NCBI GenBank assembly: GCA_007129635.1
Contig: SKVE01000880.1
Location: forward strand, 1 to 5,956
Origin: Planctomycetaceae bacterium
GTDB lineage: Bacteria > Planctomycetota > Planctomycetia > Pirellulales > Pirellulaceae
Direction of reading: 5' to 3'
DNA length: 5,956 nucleotides
Shown: one piece after another, positions 1-5,956 of the stretch
Position numbering within the stretch: position 1 is the stretch's first letter
Layout of the letters: every line of letters starts with the position of its first letter
Notes under the pieces: model-generated
What the model saw: only the letters and a program-made list of their open reading frames with translations
What the model was told of the DNA's origin: nothing
Databases searched by the model: none
Translations under genes and position numbers: made by a program

Positions 1-321
1 ATCTTCGGTCCGCGTTTCGTCCAGCCGCGCGGCATGGGTGATCCCCGCATTGTTGATCAGGATATCCAGTCGCCCGAACTTGTCTCGGGTTGTCTGTACC
101 AGTTCCAGGATCGATTCTTCCCGAGCCAGATCGGTGACGACCACCTCGGCTCGACCCCCAGCCTGAACCACCAAATCCGCCGTCTGACTCAATGGCTCGA
201 CCGAACGAGCCGCCAGCACCACGGTCGCCCCCTCGGCCGCCAGCGTCGTACTGATCGCTCGCCCGATCCCACGACTGGCCCCTGTCACCATTGCCACGCT
301 GTCCGCCAAGCGTCCACCCAT
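1..321 (-). CDS. Short-chain dehydrogenase/reductase (SDR), N-terminal part, cut by window edge
   Basis: This is the first 107 residues of a classical SDR, an NAD(P)(H)-dependent oxidoreductase of the cytoplasm. The reading frame starts at the ATG at 321 and is open to base 1. The Rossmann nucleotide-binding motif TGASRGIG is at residues 13-20. The second beta strand ends LAARS (36-40), and the Arg after it is commonly linked to NADP(H) preference. The Asp of the adenine-ring motif (VTDLA) is at 64, and NNAG is at 90-93. Family members are about 250 residues, so the catalytic Ser and Tyr-x-x-x-Lys lie outside the window and the substrate cannot be told. The N-terminus resembles FabG-like 3-oxoacyl-ACP reductases, but many other SDRs share it. 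An AAGAGAGG ribosome binding site lies 6 nt upstream. The gene lies 81 bp downstream of the RNA methyltransferase in the same direction, so co-transcription is plausible. Confidence 0.93.
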   Translation of the reverse strand, partial: MGGRLADSVAMVTGASRGIGRAISTTLAAEGATVVLAARSVEPLSQTADLVVQAGGRAEVVVTDLAREESILELVQTTRDKFGRLDILINNAGITHAARLDETRTED

Positions 322-327
322 CCGGCA

Positions 328-335
328 CCTCTCTT
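328..335 (-). promoter_or_regulatory. Ribosome binding site of the SDR gene
   Basis: On the minus strand AAGAGAGG lies 6 nt before the ATG at 321. This fixes the start codon, which places the TGxxxGIG motif at residue 13 as expected for a classical SDR. Confidence 0.7.
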
Positions 336-376
336 TCTGCACTCGATCTGTGTCCCAGGAATCAGAGTATCGTTAC

Positions 377-399
377 CCGCGCGGAGTCATTTCGCGCGG
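377..399. other. GC hairpin between methyltransferase and SDR genes
   Basis: A perfect inverted repeat has 7-bp arms (CCGCGCG and CGCGCGG) around a 9-nt loop. It lies just after the methyltransferase stop on the minus strand. No run of T follows on the minus strand, so it does not look like a standard intrinsic terminator. It could be an RNA 3' end stabiliser, a weak attenuator between the two genes, or chance in GC-rich DNA. Confidence 0.35.
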
Positions 400-402
400 C
401 GT

Positions 403-1224
403 TCAATGCGTTTCCCGTCTTCGTTCCCGCTGGGCGATCCTGTACGTGTACAGGAAGATCCCGGCGGCCACGCTGGCGTTCAAGGAATCCACGCCCGGTT
501 CCATCGCGATGGTGACGCGCTGGTCGCACAATTCGATCCAGGATGCATCCAAACCCCATCCTTCGCTGCCGAACAATATCGCGGCCCGATCGGGAATCTC
601 GACGCAACCGAGCGGATCGGCGGTCGGATCCAGCACAGTAGCGACCAATCGCACGTCATGCTGCTCGCGCAAGCGGATCAGCTCGCGCCGCAGGTCCTCC
701 GGAGCCAACACGGGAACGTGAAAATTAGCGCCCATCGATGTCCTTGCGACTCGCCGCGAAAACGGATCGGCGCAATCCGGTCCCAGCAAGACGGCTGCCA
801 CCCCCAACGCCGCACTGGTCCGGAGGATTCCGCCCAGGTTCTCCGGGGCCTGGATACCGATGCAGATCGCCAAGGTCATCCGAACATCGGCGGGAACCAG
901 CACGTCGCTGTCATCCGCGGAAGCGGGGCGTTGGCCACATGCCAACACGCCGCGATGGAAATCGAAACCGGCCAAGCGACGGATCTCGTCGGGCGCCAGT
1001 ACGTACAACGGGATCGAATCGGCGATCTGCTCAGACAACCGATCGACGAGCCGCGGTTCGCAAACCACCGAAGCCACCTGCAAAGGACTGGCCAGCAAAC
1101 GCTCGGTCACCAGCAAACCCTCGACCACAAACCACGGTCGAAACCGTGGATCGCGAGGCGTTGTCAAATCACGATACTCGTCCAGACGTGGATCGTCCAG
1201 GCGATCGATCACGATAGGCGGCAT
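403..1224 (-). CDS. SpoU/TrmH-family RNA 2'-O-ribose methyltransferase
   Basis: This 273-residue protein should transfer a methyl group from S-adenosylmethionine to a ribose 2'-OH in tRNA or rRNA, in the cytoplasm, using the SPOUT trefoil-knot fold. An N-terminal substrate-binding region carries FVVEG at 32-36 and FHRGVLA at 89-95. The three SPOUT motifs follow: ENLGGILRTSAALG at 128-141 (conserved Asn and Arg), FGSEGWGLD at 218-226, and SLNASVAAGI at 247-256. Length is normal for the family. An in-frame ATG at 1287 would add 21 residues, but I chose 1224: an AGGA site sits 6 nt upstream, and a near-consensus promoter lies between the two ATGs, with its -35 box touching the ATG at 1287. The target nucleotide cannot be read from sequence, so no symbol is given. 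It is probably the first gene of a transcript that continues into the SDR. Confidence 0.93.
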   Translation of the reverse strand: MPPIVIDRLDDPRLDEYRDLTTPRDPRFRPWFVVEGLLVTERLLASPLQVASVVCEPRLVDRLSEQIADSIPLYVLAPDEIRRLAGFDFHRGVLACGQRPASADDSDVLVPADVRMTLAICIGIQAPENLGGILRTSAALGVAAVLLGPDCADPFSRRVARTSMGANFHVPVLAPEDLRRELIRLREQHDVRLVATVLDPTADPLGCVEIPDRAAILFGSEGWGLDASWIELCDQRVTIAMEPGVDSLNASVAAGIFLYTYRIAQRERRRETH

Positions 1225-1230
1225 AGTGGA

Positions 1231-1234
1231 TCCT
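1231..1234 (-). promoter_or_regulatory. Ribosome binding site deciding the methyltransferase start
   Basis: AGGA on the minus strand lies 6 nt before the ATG at 1224. The competing ATG at 1287 has only a weak GAG upstream. This supports the shorter, 273-residue protein. Confidence 0.6.
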
Positions 1235-1264
1235 GCTGCTCGGGCTGATTGACGTAGGCCGACT

Positions 1265-1292
1265 ATCATAGCGGCGAATGCCTTCATGTCAA
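1265..1292 (-). promoter_or_regulatory. Sigma70-type promoter of the methyltransferase
   Basis: On the minus strand a perfect -35 box TTGACA (1287-1292) is separated by 16 bp from a -10 box TATGAT (1265-1270, five of six consensus bases). Transcription should begin near 1258, giving a 5' leader of roughly 34 nt before the ATG at 1224. It would drive the methyltransferase and perhaps the SDR. Nothing suggests regulation, so it may be constitutive. Confidence 0.7.
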
Positions 1293-1322
1293 ACTCGGCC
1301 AGCGATGCGGGTACCGTGCGCC

Positions 1323-1341
1323 CGTCTTCCAGACGAAGACG
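1323..1341. repeat. Inverted repeat in the divergent intergenic region
   Basis: A perfect 7-bp inverted repeat, CGTCTTC and GAAGACG, surrounds a 5-nt spacer. It lies upstream of the minus-strand -35 box and about 33 bp before the rightward -10 element. The position suits an operator for the glycan-degradation genes, or a hairpin if transcribed. No known regulator site is recognised. Confidence 0.35.
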
Positions 1342-1370
1342 CTACGCGGGCTACAGGGAGAAGATGGATC

Positions 1371-1379
1371 TGCTATACT
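1371..1379 (+). promoter_or_regulatory. Extended -10 promoter element before the lyase gene
   Basis: TGCTATACT fits the extended -10 pattern TGnTATAAT with one mismatch. No good -35 box is seen 16-18 bp upstream, as is tolerated for extended -10 promoters. Transcription would start about 7 nt downstream, at or next to the ATG at 1387, which suggests a leaderless message. This is the only promoter candidate I see for the rightward cluster. Confidence 0.4.
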
Positions 1380-1386
1380 GCAGCGG

Positions 1387-3306
1387 ATGAGGAACGACCA
1401 CCAACAGACGAAATATTGCTCGGCGATGCTCGGCATCATGGCATGCTTGATCATCCTGTTCGGCCTGACGCCCGAGATCCCAGCGCAGATGCAGGTCGAG
1501 GACCTGAAACGGGGGCTGATCGCCGTCCGTCAAGGCGACGGGTATTACTTGAGCTGGCGTTTGCTGGGCCATGAGCCCTATGACACGGGCTTCCATGTCT
1601 ACCGGGATGATCGACGAATCAGCGACGAACCGATCACCAAGGCCACGATCTTTCTCGATCGACAGGCTCCCCTGAACAGCACGTATACGGTGAGAGCCCT
1701 GCAGGAAGATCAGGAGATGGCGGCCAGCGAGCCGGCTCGGATCATCAACCGAACGCAGGGAGCACACGCGGGCTACTTCGACATCCCGTTGCAACGGCCC
1801 GAGCCTGGATCGCATGGCGGGATCTATACGCCCAATGATGCCTCGGTGGGAGACCTGACCGGTGACGGGCACTACGAAATCATTTTGAAATGGGAGCCGT
1901 CCAATGCCCGCGATAACGCCCAGCGAGGGATCACGGACCGTGTCTTGCTGGATGCGTATACGCTGGACGGAGACCATCTGTGGCGGATCGACCTGGGCCC
2001 GAATATCCGAGCGGGTGCCCACTACACTCAGTTCATGGTCTACGATTTTGACGGGAATGGCCGTGCGGAGCTGATGGTGAAAACGGCTCCGGGAACCCGA
2101 GACGGAACCGGCAGTTTCCTCAGCCAAGGTCCGGCGGCCCATGCGGATCACCAGCAGCAGTACCGCAATCGACACGGCTACATCCTGGATGGCCCCGAAT
2201 ACCTGACCGTGTTCGATGGACGGACGGGGGCCGAGTTGGCGACGGTGGATTATGTTCCCGCTCGAGGCCAGGTGTCGGCTTGGGGCGATGACTATGGCAA
2301 CCGAGTCGACCGGTTCCTGGCGGCGGTGGCCTATGTGGACGGCCAGCAGCCCAGCGCCATCTTCTGCCGAGGCTACTATACCCGAATGGTCTTGGTCGCC
2401 TGGGACTGGCGCCAGGGCCAGTTGACGCACCGCTGGACCTTCGATACCGATCAACAGCCATACAACAACCAAAAATGGCGGGGACAGGGAAACCATCAAC
2501 TGGCCGTAGTGGATGCCAATCATGACGGCAGGCACGATATCGTTTACGGGTCCGCGGTGATTGCCAGCGACGGGCGAGGGCTGCACACCACCGGCTACGG
2601 CCACGGGGACGCGCTGCACGCCACGCATATGGTCAAGGGCGACCCGATCCCAAAGATCTTTATGCCGCACGAAGTGGGCAACTATGGAGTGACCCTCCGT
2701 CACGCCGATACGGGCGAATTTCTTTTTGACGCGCGGAAGGACGGGGACATTGGACGAGGGGTGGCGGCAGAGCTGGATCCGGAAGTGCCGGGGTTCAAGT
2801 TCTGGGCAGCGTCCCGACTGGGACTGTTTGACCTGCAGGGACAGGTGGTCGGCAGGGTTCCGAATTCCATCAACCATGTCATCTGGTGGGACGGGGAATT
2901 ATCCAGGGAACTACTCGATCGGAATCAGATCACCAAGTGGAGCGTGAAGCAGCAACGGGGTACCCGATTGCTGGATGCCGAAGGTGCCCTGTCGATCAAC
3001 GGAACCAAGGCGAACCCCAACCTGCAAGTCGATCTGTTTGGCGACTGGCGGGAAGAGGTGATCTTCCGAACGAAGGATAACCGGCACTTGCGGGTGGTCA
3101 CCACGACCATGCCCACATCGCACCGGCTGGTGACCCTGATGCATGACCCGGTGTACCGAGTGGCGATCGCCTGGCAGAATACGGCTTACAACCAACCGCC
3201 TCATCCCGGATACTACATCGCATCGGATATGGATTTTCCCCCACCCGCGTTGAACATCCGGGTAACGCCCGCAGCTTCGAGCCGTCGCTCGGTTGCCGTT
3301 GAATAA
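1387..3306 (+). CDS. Secreted rhamnogalacturonan lyase, polysaccharide lyase family 11
   Basis: This 639-residue protein should cleave the rhamnose-galacturonate backbone of rhamnogalacturonan I by beta-elimination, outside the cytoplasm. Residues 1-33 look like a Sec signal with hydrophobic core MACLIILFGL and likely cleavage after Ala33. An N-terminal beta domain follows (about 37-120), with the family-typical LSWRLLG at 55-61 and GFHVYRD at 68-74. The rest is the PL11 propeller. It has Asp-rich loops that probably bind calcium at 156-165 (DLTGDGHYEI), 220-229 (DFDGNGRAEL) and 376-385 (DANHDGRHDI). Late conserved blocks are INGT (537-540), GDWREEVIFR (552-561) and AWQNTAYNQPPHPGYY (595-610). 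In Bacillus subtilis YesW, as I recall, the corresponding Asn-Gly-Thr and Asn/Tyr residues contact substrate. Length is close to YesW. No clear ribosome binding site precedes the ATG. Endo- versus exo-action is not decidable by eye. Confidence 0.92.
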   Translation: MRNDHQQTKYCSAMLGIMACLIILFGLTPEIPAQMQVEDLKRGLIAVRQGDGYYLSWRLLGHEPYDTGFHVYRDDRRISDEPITKATIFLDRQAPLNSTYTVRALQEDQEMAASEPARIINRTQGAHAGYFDIPLQRPEPGSHGGIYTPNDASVGDLTGDGHYEIILKWEPSNARDNAQRGITDRVLLDAYTLDGDHLWRIDLGPNIRAGAHYTQFMVYDFDGNGRAELMVKTAPGTRDGTGSFLSQGPAAHADHQQQYRNRHGYILDGPEYLTVFDGRTGAELATVDYVPARGQVSAWGDDYGNRVDRFLAAVAYVDGQQPSAIFCRGYYTRMVLVAWDWRQGQLTHRWTFDTDQQPYNNQKWRGQGNHQLAVVDANHDGRHDIVYGSAVIASDGRGLHTTGYGHGDALHATHMVKGDPIPKIFMPHEVGNYGVTLRHADTGEFLFDARKDGDIGRGVAAELDPEVPGFKFWAASRLGLFDLQGQVVGRVPNSINHVIWWDGELSRELLDRNQITKWSVKQQRGTRLLDAEGALSINGTKANPNLQVDLFGDWREEVIFRTKDNRHLRVVTTTMPTSHRLVTLMHDPVYRVAIAWQNTAYNQPPHPGYYIASDMDFPPPALNIRVTPAASSRRSVAVE

Positions 3307-3309
3307 GGA
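3305..3309 (+). promoter_or_regulatory. Ribosome binding site of the sulfatase, overlapping the lyase stop
   Basis: AAGGA begins inside the TAA stop codon of the lyase (3304-3306) and ends 10 nt before the ATG at 3320. It favours this start over the in-frame TTG at 3293, and the layout is typical of translational coupling. Confidence 0.6.
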
Positions 3310-3319
3310 TGCATCCACC

Positions 3320-4699
3320 ATGAAAACACTCGCCACCATCGCGGTCACGTTGGGGCTTGCCATGACGGCCACGGCCGTCCAGCCGCCGAACGTGGTCCTG
3401 ATTGTCGCCGATGATCTGGGCTACGGCGACTTGGGATGCTATGGAAACCCGGCGGTGAAGACGCCCAACCTGGACCGCATGGCGGCCGAGGGTATGCGAT
3501 TCACCGAGTTCTACGCGAATGCTCCGATGTGTTCGCCCACCCGAGCCGCGTTATTGACCGGCCGTTACCAACAACGAGTTGGCGTGACCACGGTGGGCGG
3601 TGTGTTGAATCAGGGGGAAATTGTGATCGCCCAGCGCTTGCGCGAGCGGGCCGGCTATGCCACCGGCTACTTCGGAAAGTGGCACGTGTCGGGTCATTAC
3701 CACGACGAATCGATGCGTCGCGAGCGGATGCCGATGGATCATGGTTTCGACGAGTTTCGCGGGCTGATGGGCGGGTTCATCGATTTTCAAAACTACCTGC
3801 ATGACCGCGGTGAATTAGACTGGTGGCATAACCGCGAACTGGTGCCGGACGACGAGGGCTACGCGACTCATATCCTGACCGACCACGCCGTGGATTTCAT
3901 CCAAAGCCATTCGGGCGAACGGCCCTTTTTCGTCGTGCTTGCGATGCCGGACATTCATTTTCCCTGGATGACGCCTGATGACCCGCCGTACTATCAGCCT
4001 GGAAGACGCATGGTGAATTTCGATTCCGAACACAACCGGCTGGGTCCACACGCCGGATCCGACCGTCTGCAAGCGGCCGTCCACCGCATGATCGAAGAAA
4101 CCGACCTCGCCACGGGTCGGATTCTCGATACGTTGCGTCACCTGAACGTAGCCGAAAACACGCTGGTCTTTTTCGTCTCGGACAATGGCGGGATCGTCTC
4201 GTATCAGGGACGTTATGAAGGCCAGATTTCCCATAACGGCCCGCTGCGAGGCGAGAAGATCACGCTGTACGAAGGCGGGATCCGGGTACCGGCGATCGCC
4301 TGGCGACCTGGTACGGTGACCGCCGGCGCGGTGACCCGCGAGCGCGGCATGACGTTCGATCTGTTCCCGACGCTGCTGGAACTGGCGGGCTTAGAGACTC
4401 CGGCACCCGACAGTCCCCATGCGTTGGATGGCATCAGCTTGGTATCCCTGCTGCATCAGGAAGATCCTCTGCAGGATCGTCCGCTTTTCTGGGAATTCGG
4501 AAACCAACGTGCTGTGCGGCAAGGCCCGTGGAAATTCCTGCAGCGCGGCTCAGCGCCCCCCGCCTTGTTTAACCTGGAGACGGACCCGGGCGAGACTCGC
4601 AACTTGGCGGATAAGTATCCGGAACGGATAACGAACATGAAGATCGCATGGCAGCACTGGAAACGAAACGTATCGTCCGAACGTCTGGACGACGGATAG
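3320..4699 (+). CDS. Secreted type I sulfatase (S1 family, Cys-type)
   Basis: This 459-residue protein should hydrolyse sulfate esters, most likely on a polysaccharide. The signal peptide covers about residues 1-20, with probable cleavage after ATA. Metal-binding Asp31-Asp32 lie in VADDLGYGD. The signature CSPTRAALLTGR starts at Cys71, which would be oxidised to the formylglycine nucleophile, with Arg75 completing CxPxR. GKWH is at 119-122 (Lys120, His122), a further His at 213 (DIHFP), SDNG at 287-290 and Lys313 in GEKITLYEGG. All expected catalytic and metal residues are therefore present. The C-terminal subdomain with GPWKF and LFNLETDPGETRNLA is typical of arylsulfatase-like enzymes. The Cys form needs a formylglycine-generating enzyme encoded elsewhere. 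Start at 3320 gives a clean signal peptide, and the gene follows the lyase by 13 bp. The sugar and sulfate position cannot be assigned from sequence. Confidence 0.95.
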   Translation: MKTLATIAVTLGLAMTATAVQPPNVVLIVADDLGYGDLGCYGNPAVKTPNLDRMAAEGMRFTEFYANAPMCSPTRAALLTGRYQQRVGVTTVGGVLNQGEIVIAQRLRERAGYATGYFGKWHVSGHYHDESMRRERMPMDHGFDEFRGLMGGFIDFQNYLHDRGELDWWHNRELVPDDEGYATHILTDHAVDFIQSHSGERPFFVVLAMPDIHFPWMTPDDPPYYQPGRRMVNFDSEHNRLGPHAGSDRLQAAVHRMIEETDLATGRILDTLRHLNVAENTLVFFVSDNGGIVSYQGRYEGQISHNGPLRGEKITLYEGGIRVPAIAWRPGTVTAGAVTRERGMTFDLFPTLLELAGLETPAPDSPHALDGISLVSLLHQEDPLQDRPLFWEFGNQRAVRQGPWKFLQRGSAPPALFNLETDPGETRNLADKYPERITNMKIAWQHWKRNVSSERLDDG

Positions 4700-4735
4700 A
4701 AATCGCTTTACCCACTTGGATTCGACACCGTTCGC

Positions 4736-4742
4736 AAGGGAG
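4736..4742 (+). promoter_or_regulatory. Ribosome binding site of the sialidase-like gene
   Basis: AAGGGAG lies 7 nt before the ATG at 4750, the strongest such site in the window. It favours 4750 over the in-frame ATG at 4768. The 50-bp gap after the sulfatase shows no terminator-like hairpin and no convincing promoter, so read-through from the sulfatase is likely. Confidence 0.7.
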
Positions 4743-4749
4743 AAACGAC

Positions 4750-5956
4750 ATGAACCGATTCGGCAAGATGAGGACGCTTTCCGCTTTGGGGCTGCTGGTT
4801 GTGAGTTGGATGGCGACAGGCCTGATCCAGGCGGCGCCACGCGCTGTGATCGAAGTCTGCGAAGAACCAGACGCCCAGGTGATGTGGTTTCGGCCGAATG
4901 CTATGCTGTTCACCGACCGCAACTACCGACTGGCAGAGTGCCCGGCCGGACTGCAGGGAGAACGCTTCTTGCGAAGCTCGATCGATTCCACGCAGTTCGA
5001 TGTGGTGCAAGGCGGCCGATTGATCGTGCTGACGCCGCATTCGATTCCTGGTGCGGCATCTCAGGTCGAGGCTCTCGAGGCACAGGGGTTTGTGCAGACG
5101 GAGCAGGAGCTGTTCCAGTTGTTCGGCAGCAATGCGATCGATCGGGTGCTTGTCTACCAAAAGGAAGTGGCTGCGGGCGACTCCTACCAGTTTGGAAAAT
5201 GGGTGGTGGTGCTGGGGTTCGAAGACGCTCGAGCCGCATTGGATCCGACGCGGGCGGCCGAGGACAAACCCTACTACGTCTACCCTGCCGATATCCCGAA
5301 CACGGGTATTCTGTTTGTGGATCAGCAAAAAGACCATCGCTCCGGACACGGAGGCATTACGCTGACCGAGTGCAGCAACGGCGACATCCTGGCCTTTTAC
5401 AGTGTGACGTGGGCAGAGAACTGGGGAGGGCACAGCGTGGCAGGATGGTCCCAGTACCGCCGCTCGACCGATGGCGGACTGACTTGGGGGGAACCAGTCG
5501 TTTTCGACTATTCCAAGCGGATGTGGGACCGTGGCGAAGTGTTCTCCGCCATCGTGTTTTCTGCGATCGCAGCGCCCGACGGGACGTTGATCGCCACCTT
5601 GATGCGTTACGCGAACGCCCGCTGGGAAAAACAAGAGGCACCCGTCTATTTTCTGAGCGACGATCACGGACACACATGGAACGGGCCGCATCGGTTCGAC
5701 GAAGCCGCCACCGTCCATGATATCTCGATGACGCTGAACACCTCGTTTGTTCACGACGGCCAGATCTTCATTGTGTTTCGTGGCGGCACGTCGAACATGA
5801 GCCCCGGTGGGCCGCACACCTTGTGGGTTTCCGAAGACAATGGTCAATCCTTCCAGCGGCGAAGTGTGCTGCCTTTCGAAGACGCCGATTACTACTGGGC
5901 CGCCGGCGCGTTGGACGACGGTCAGATCATCGTCTATACCTACCAGGCCCATCACC
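4750..5956 (+). CDS. Secreted sialidase-like Asp-box (BNR) propeller protein, cut by window edge
   Basis: The frame is open from the ATG at 4750 to the right edge, giving 402 visible residues without a stop. Residues 1-29 form a Sec signal (core LSALGLLVVSWMATGL, likely cleavage after IQAA). Residues about 30-180 are a region I do not recognise. From about 185 comes a sialidase-fold beta-propeller with three Asp boxes (S-x-D-x-G-x-T-W type): STDGGLTW at 239-246, SDDHGHTW at 303-310 and the degenerate SEDNGQSF at 361-368. GGITLTECSNGDILAFYS (201-218) resembles the first blade of BNR_2-type domains. I do not see the RIP motif of GH33 sialidases, and the Arg triad cannot be confirmed. True sialidase activity is therefore unproven; another glycosidase or a glycan-binding role is possible. 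The context next to a lyase and a sulfatase points to glycan breakdown. Confidence 0.85.
   Translation, partial: MNRFGKMRTLSALGLLVVSWMATGLIQAAPRAVIEVCEEPDAQVMWFRPNAMLFTDRNYRLAECPAGLQGERFLRSSIDSTQFDVVQGGRLIVLTPHSIPGAASQVEALEAQGFVQTEQELFQLFGSNAIDRVLVYQKEVAAGDSYQFGKWVVVLGFEDARAALDPTRAAEDKPYYVYPADIPNTGILFVDQQKDHRSGHGGITLTECSNGDILAFYSVTWAENWGGHSVAGWSQYRRSTDGGLTWGEPVVFDYSKRMWDRGEVFSAIVFSAIAAPDGTLIATLMRYANARWEKQEAPVYFLSDDHGHTWNGPHRFDEAATVHDISMTLNTSFVHDGQIFIVFRGGTSNMSPGGPHTLWVSEDNGQSFQRRSVLPFEDADYYWAAGALDDGQIIVYTYQAHH

Noticed and set aside
34..1248. Open plus-strand frame of 404 codons across the SDR and methyltransferase genes
   Set aside because: It is in the same aligned antisense phase to both minus-strand genes and runs through two separate genes and their spacer. 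The product is rich in Arg, His, Gln and Pro with no recognisable motif.
1426..1446. Lipoprotein signal (IMAC as lipobox) in the lyase N-terminus
   Set aside because: Met at the -2 position is atypical, the Cys comes before the main hydrophobic stretch, and a better signal peptidase I site follows at IPA (residues 31-33).
1351..2877. Open minus-strand frame of 508 codons opposite the lyase gene
   Set aside because: Its codons are the exact reverse complements of the lyase codons, so it stays open simply because the lyase avoids TTA, CTA and TCA. It shows no domain, and the opposite strand encodes an unmistakable PL11 protein.
3293..3319. Upstream TTG start for the sulfatase
   Set aside because: It would add nine polar residues before a clean signal peptide and overlap the lyase. 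The ATG at 3320 has a ribosome site at 3305-3309.
4700..4749. Terminator or separate promoter between sulfatase and sialidase-like genes
   Set aside because: No stable inverted repeat with a T-tract and no convincing -35/-10 pair could be found in these 50 bases.
4716..5720. Plus-strand frame of 334 codons overlapping the sialidase-like gene
   Set aside because: It is a shifted frame with Arg- and Gly-rich low-complexity product, no ribosome site and no domain. The frame from 4750 explains the region.
4708..5955. Open minus-strand frame of 415 codons opposite the sialidase-like gene
   Set aside because: It is a phase-aligned shadow of that gene. The plus strand has a ribosome site, signal peptide and three Asp boxes, whereas the minus frame shows none of these.

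Overview
The window is GC-rich bacterial chromosomal DNA. The genes use ATG starts, most with Shine-Dalgarno sites. The gene mix fits a marine or aquatic planctomycete (Planctomycetota, probably a Pirellulales relative): an exported Cys-type S1 sulfatase beside a PL11-like polysaccharide lyase and an Asp-box propeller protein. That taxonomic call is inference; there is no rRNA or other marker gene here.

Layout. The left quarter lies on the minus strand. A SpoU/TrmH-family RNA 2'-O-ribose methyltransferase (403..1224) is followed downstream by the N-terminal part of a short-chain dehydrogenase/reductase (321 running off the left edge). They are in the same direction 81 bp apart and could share a transcript. 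A 162-bp divergent intergenic region (1225..1386) holds a near-consensus sigma70 promoter for the methyltransferase, a 7-bp inverted repeat and an extended -10 element facing right.

The right three quarters form a plus-strand cluster of three predicted secreted proteins: a rhamnogalacturonan lyase of family PL11 (1387..3306), an S1 sulfatase (3320..4699) whose ribosome binding site overlaps the lyase stop codon, and a sialidase-like Asp-box (BNR) protein (4750 to beyond the right edge).

Working together (inference): the right-hand genes look like a small glycan-degradation operon. The lyase would cut a rhamnose/uronic-acid backbone, the sulfatase would remove sulfate esters, and the propeller protein would act on or bind the released glycans. 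Each has its own N-terminal Sec-type signal, so all should act outside the cytoplasm. The left-hand genes are housekeeping-type and cytoplasmic, with no evident link. I see no mobile elements, CRISPR arrays, tRNA or rRNA. No clearly new system is present; the least explained part is the N-terminal region of the propeller protein.
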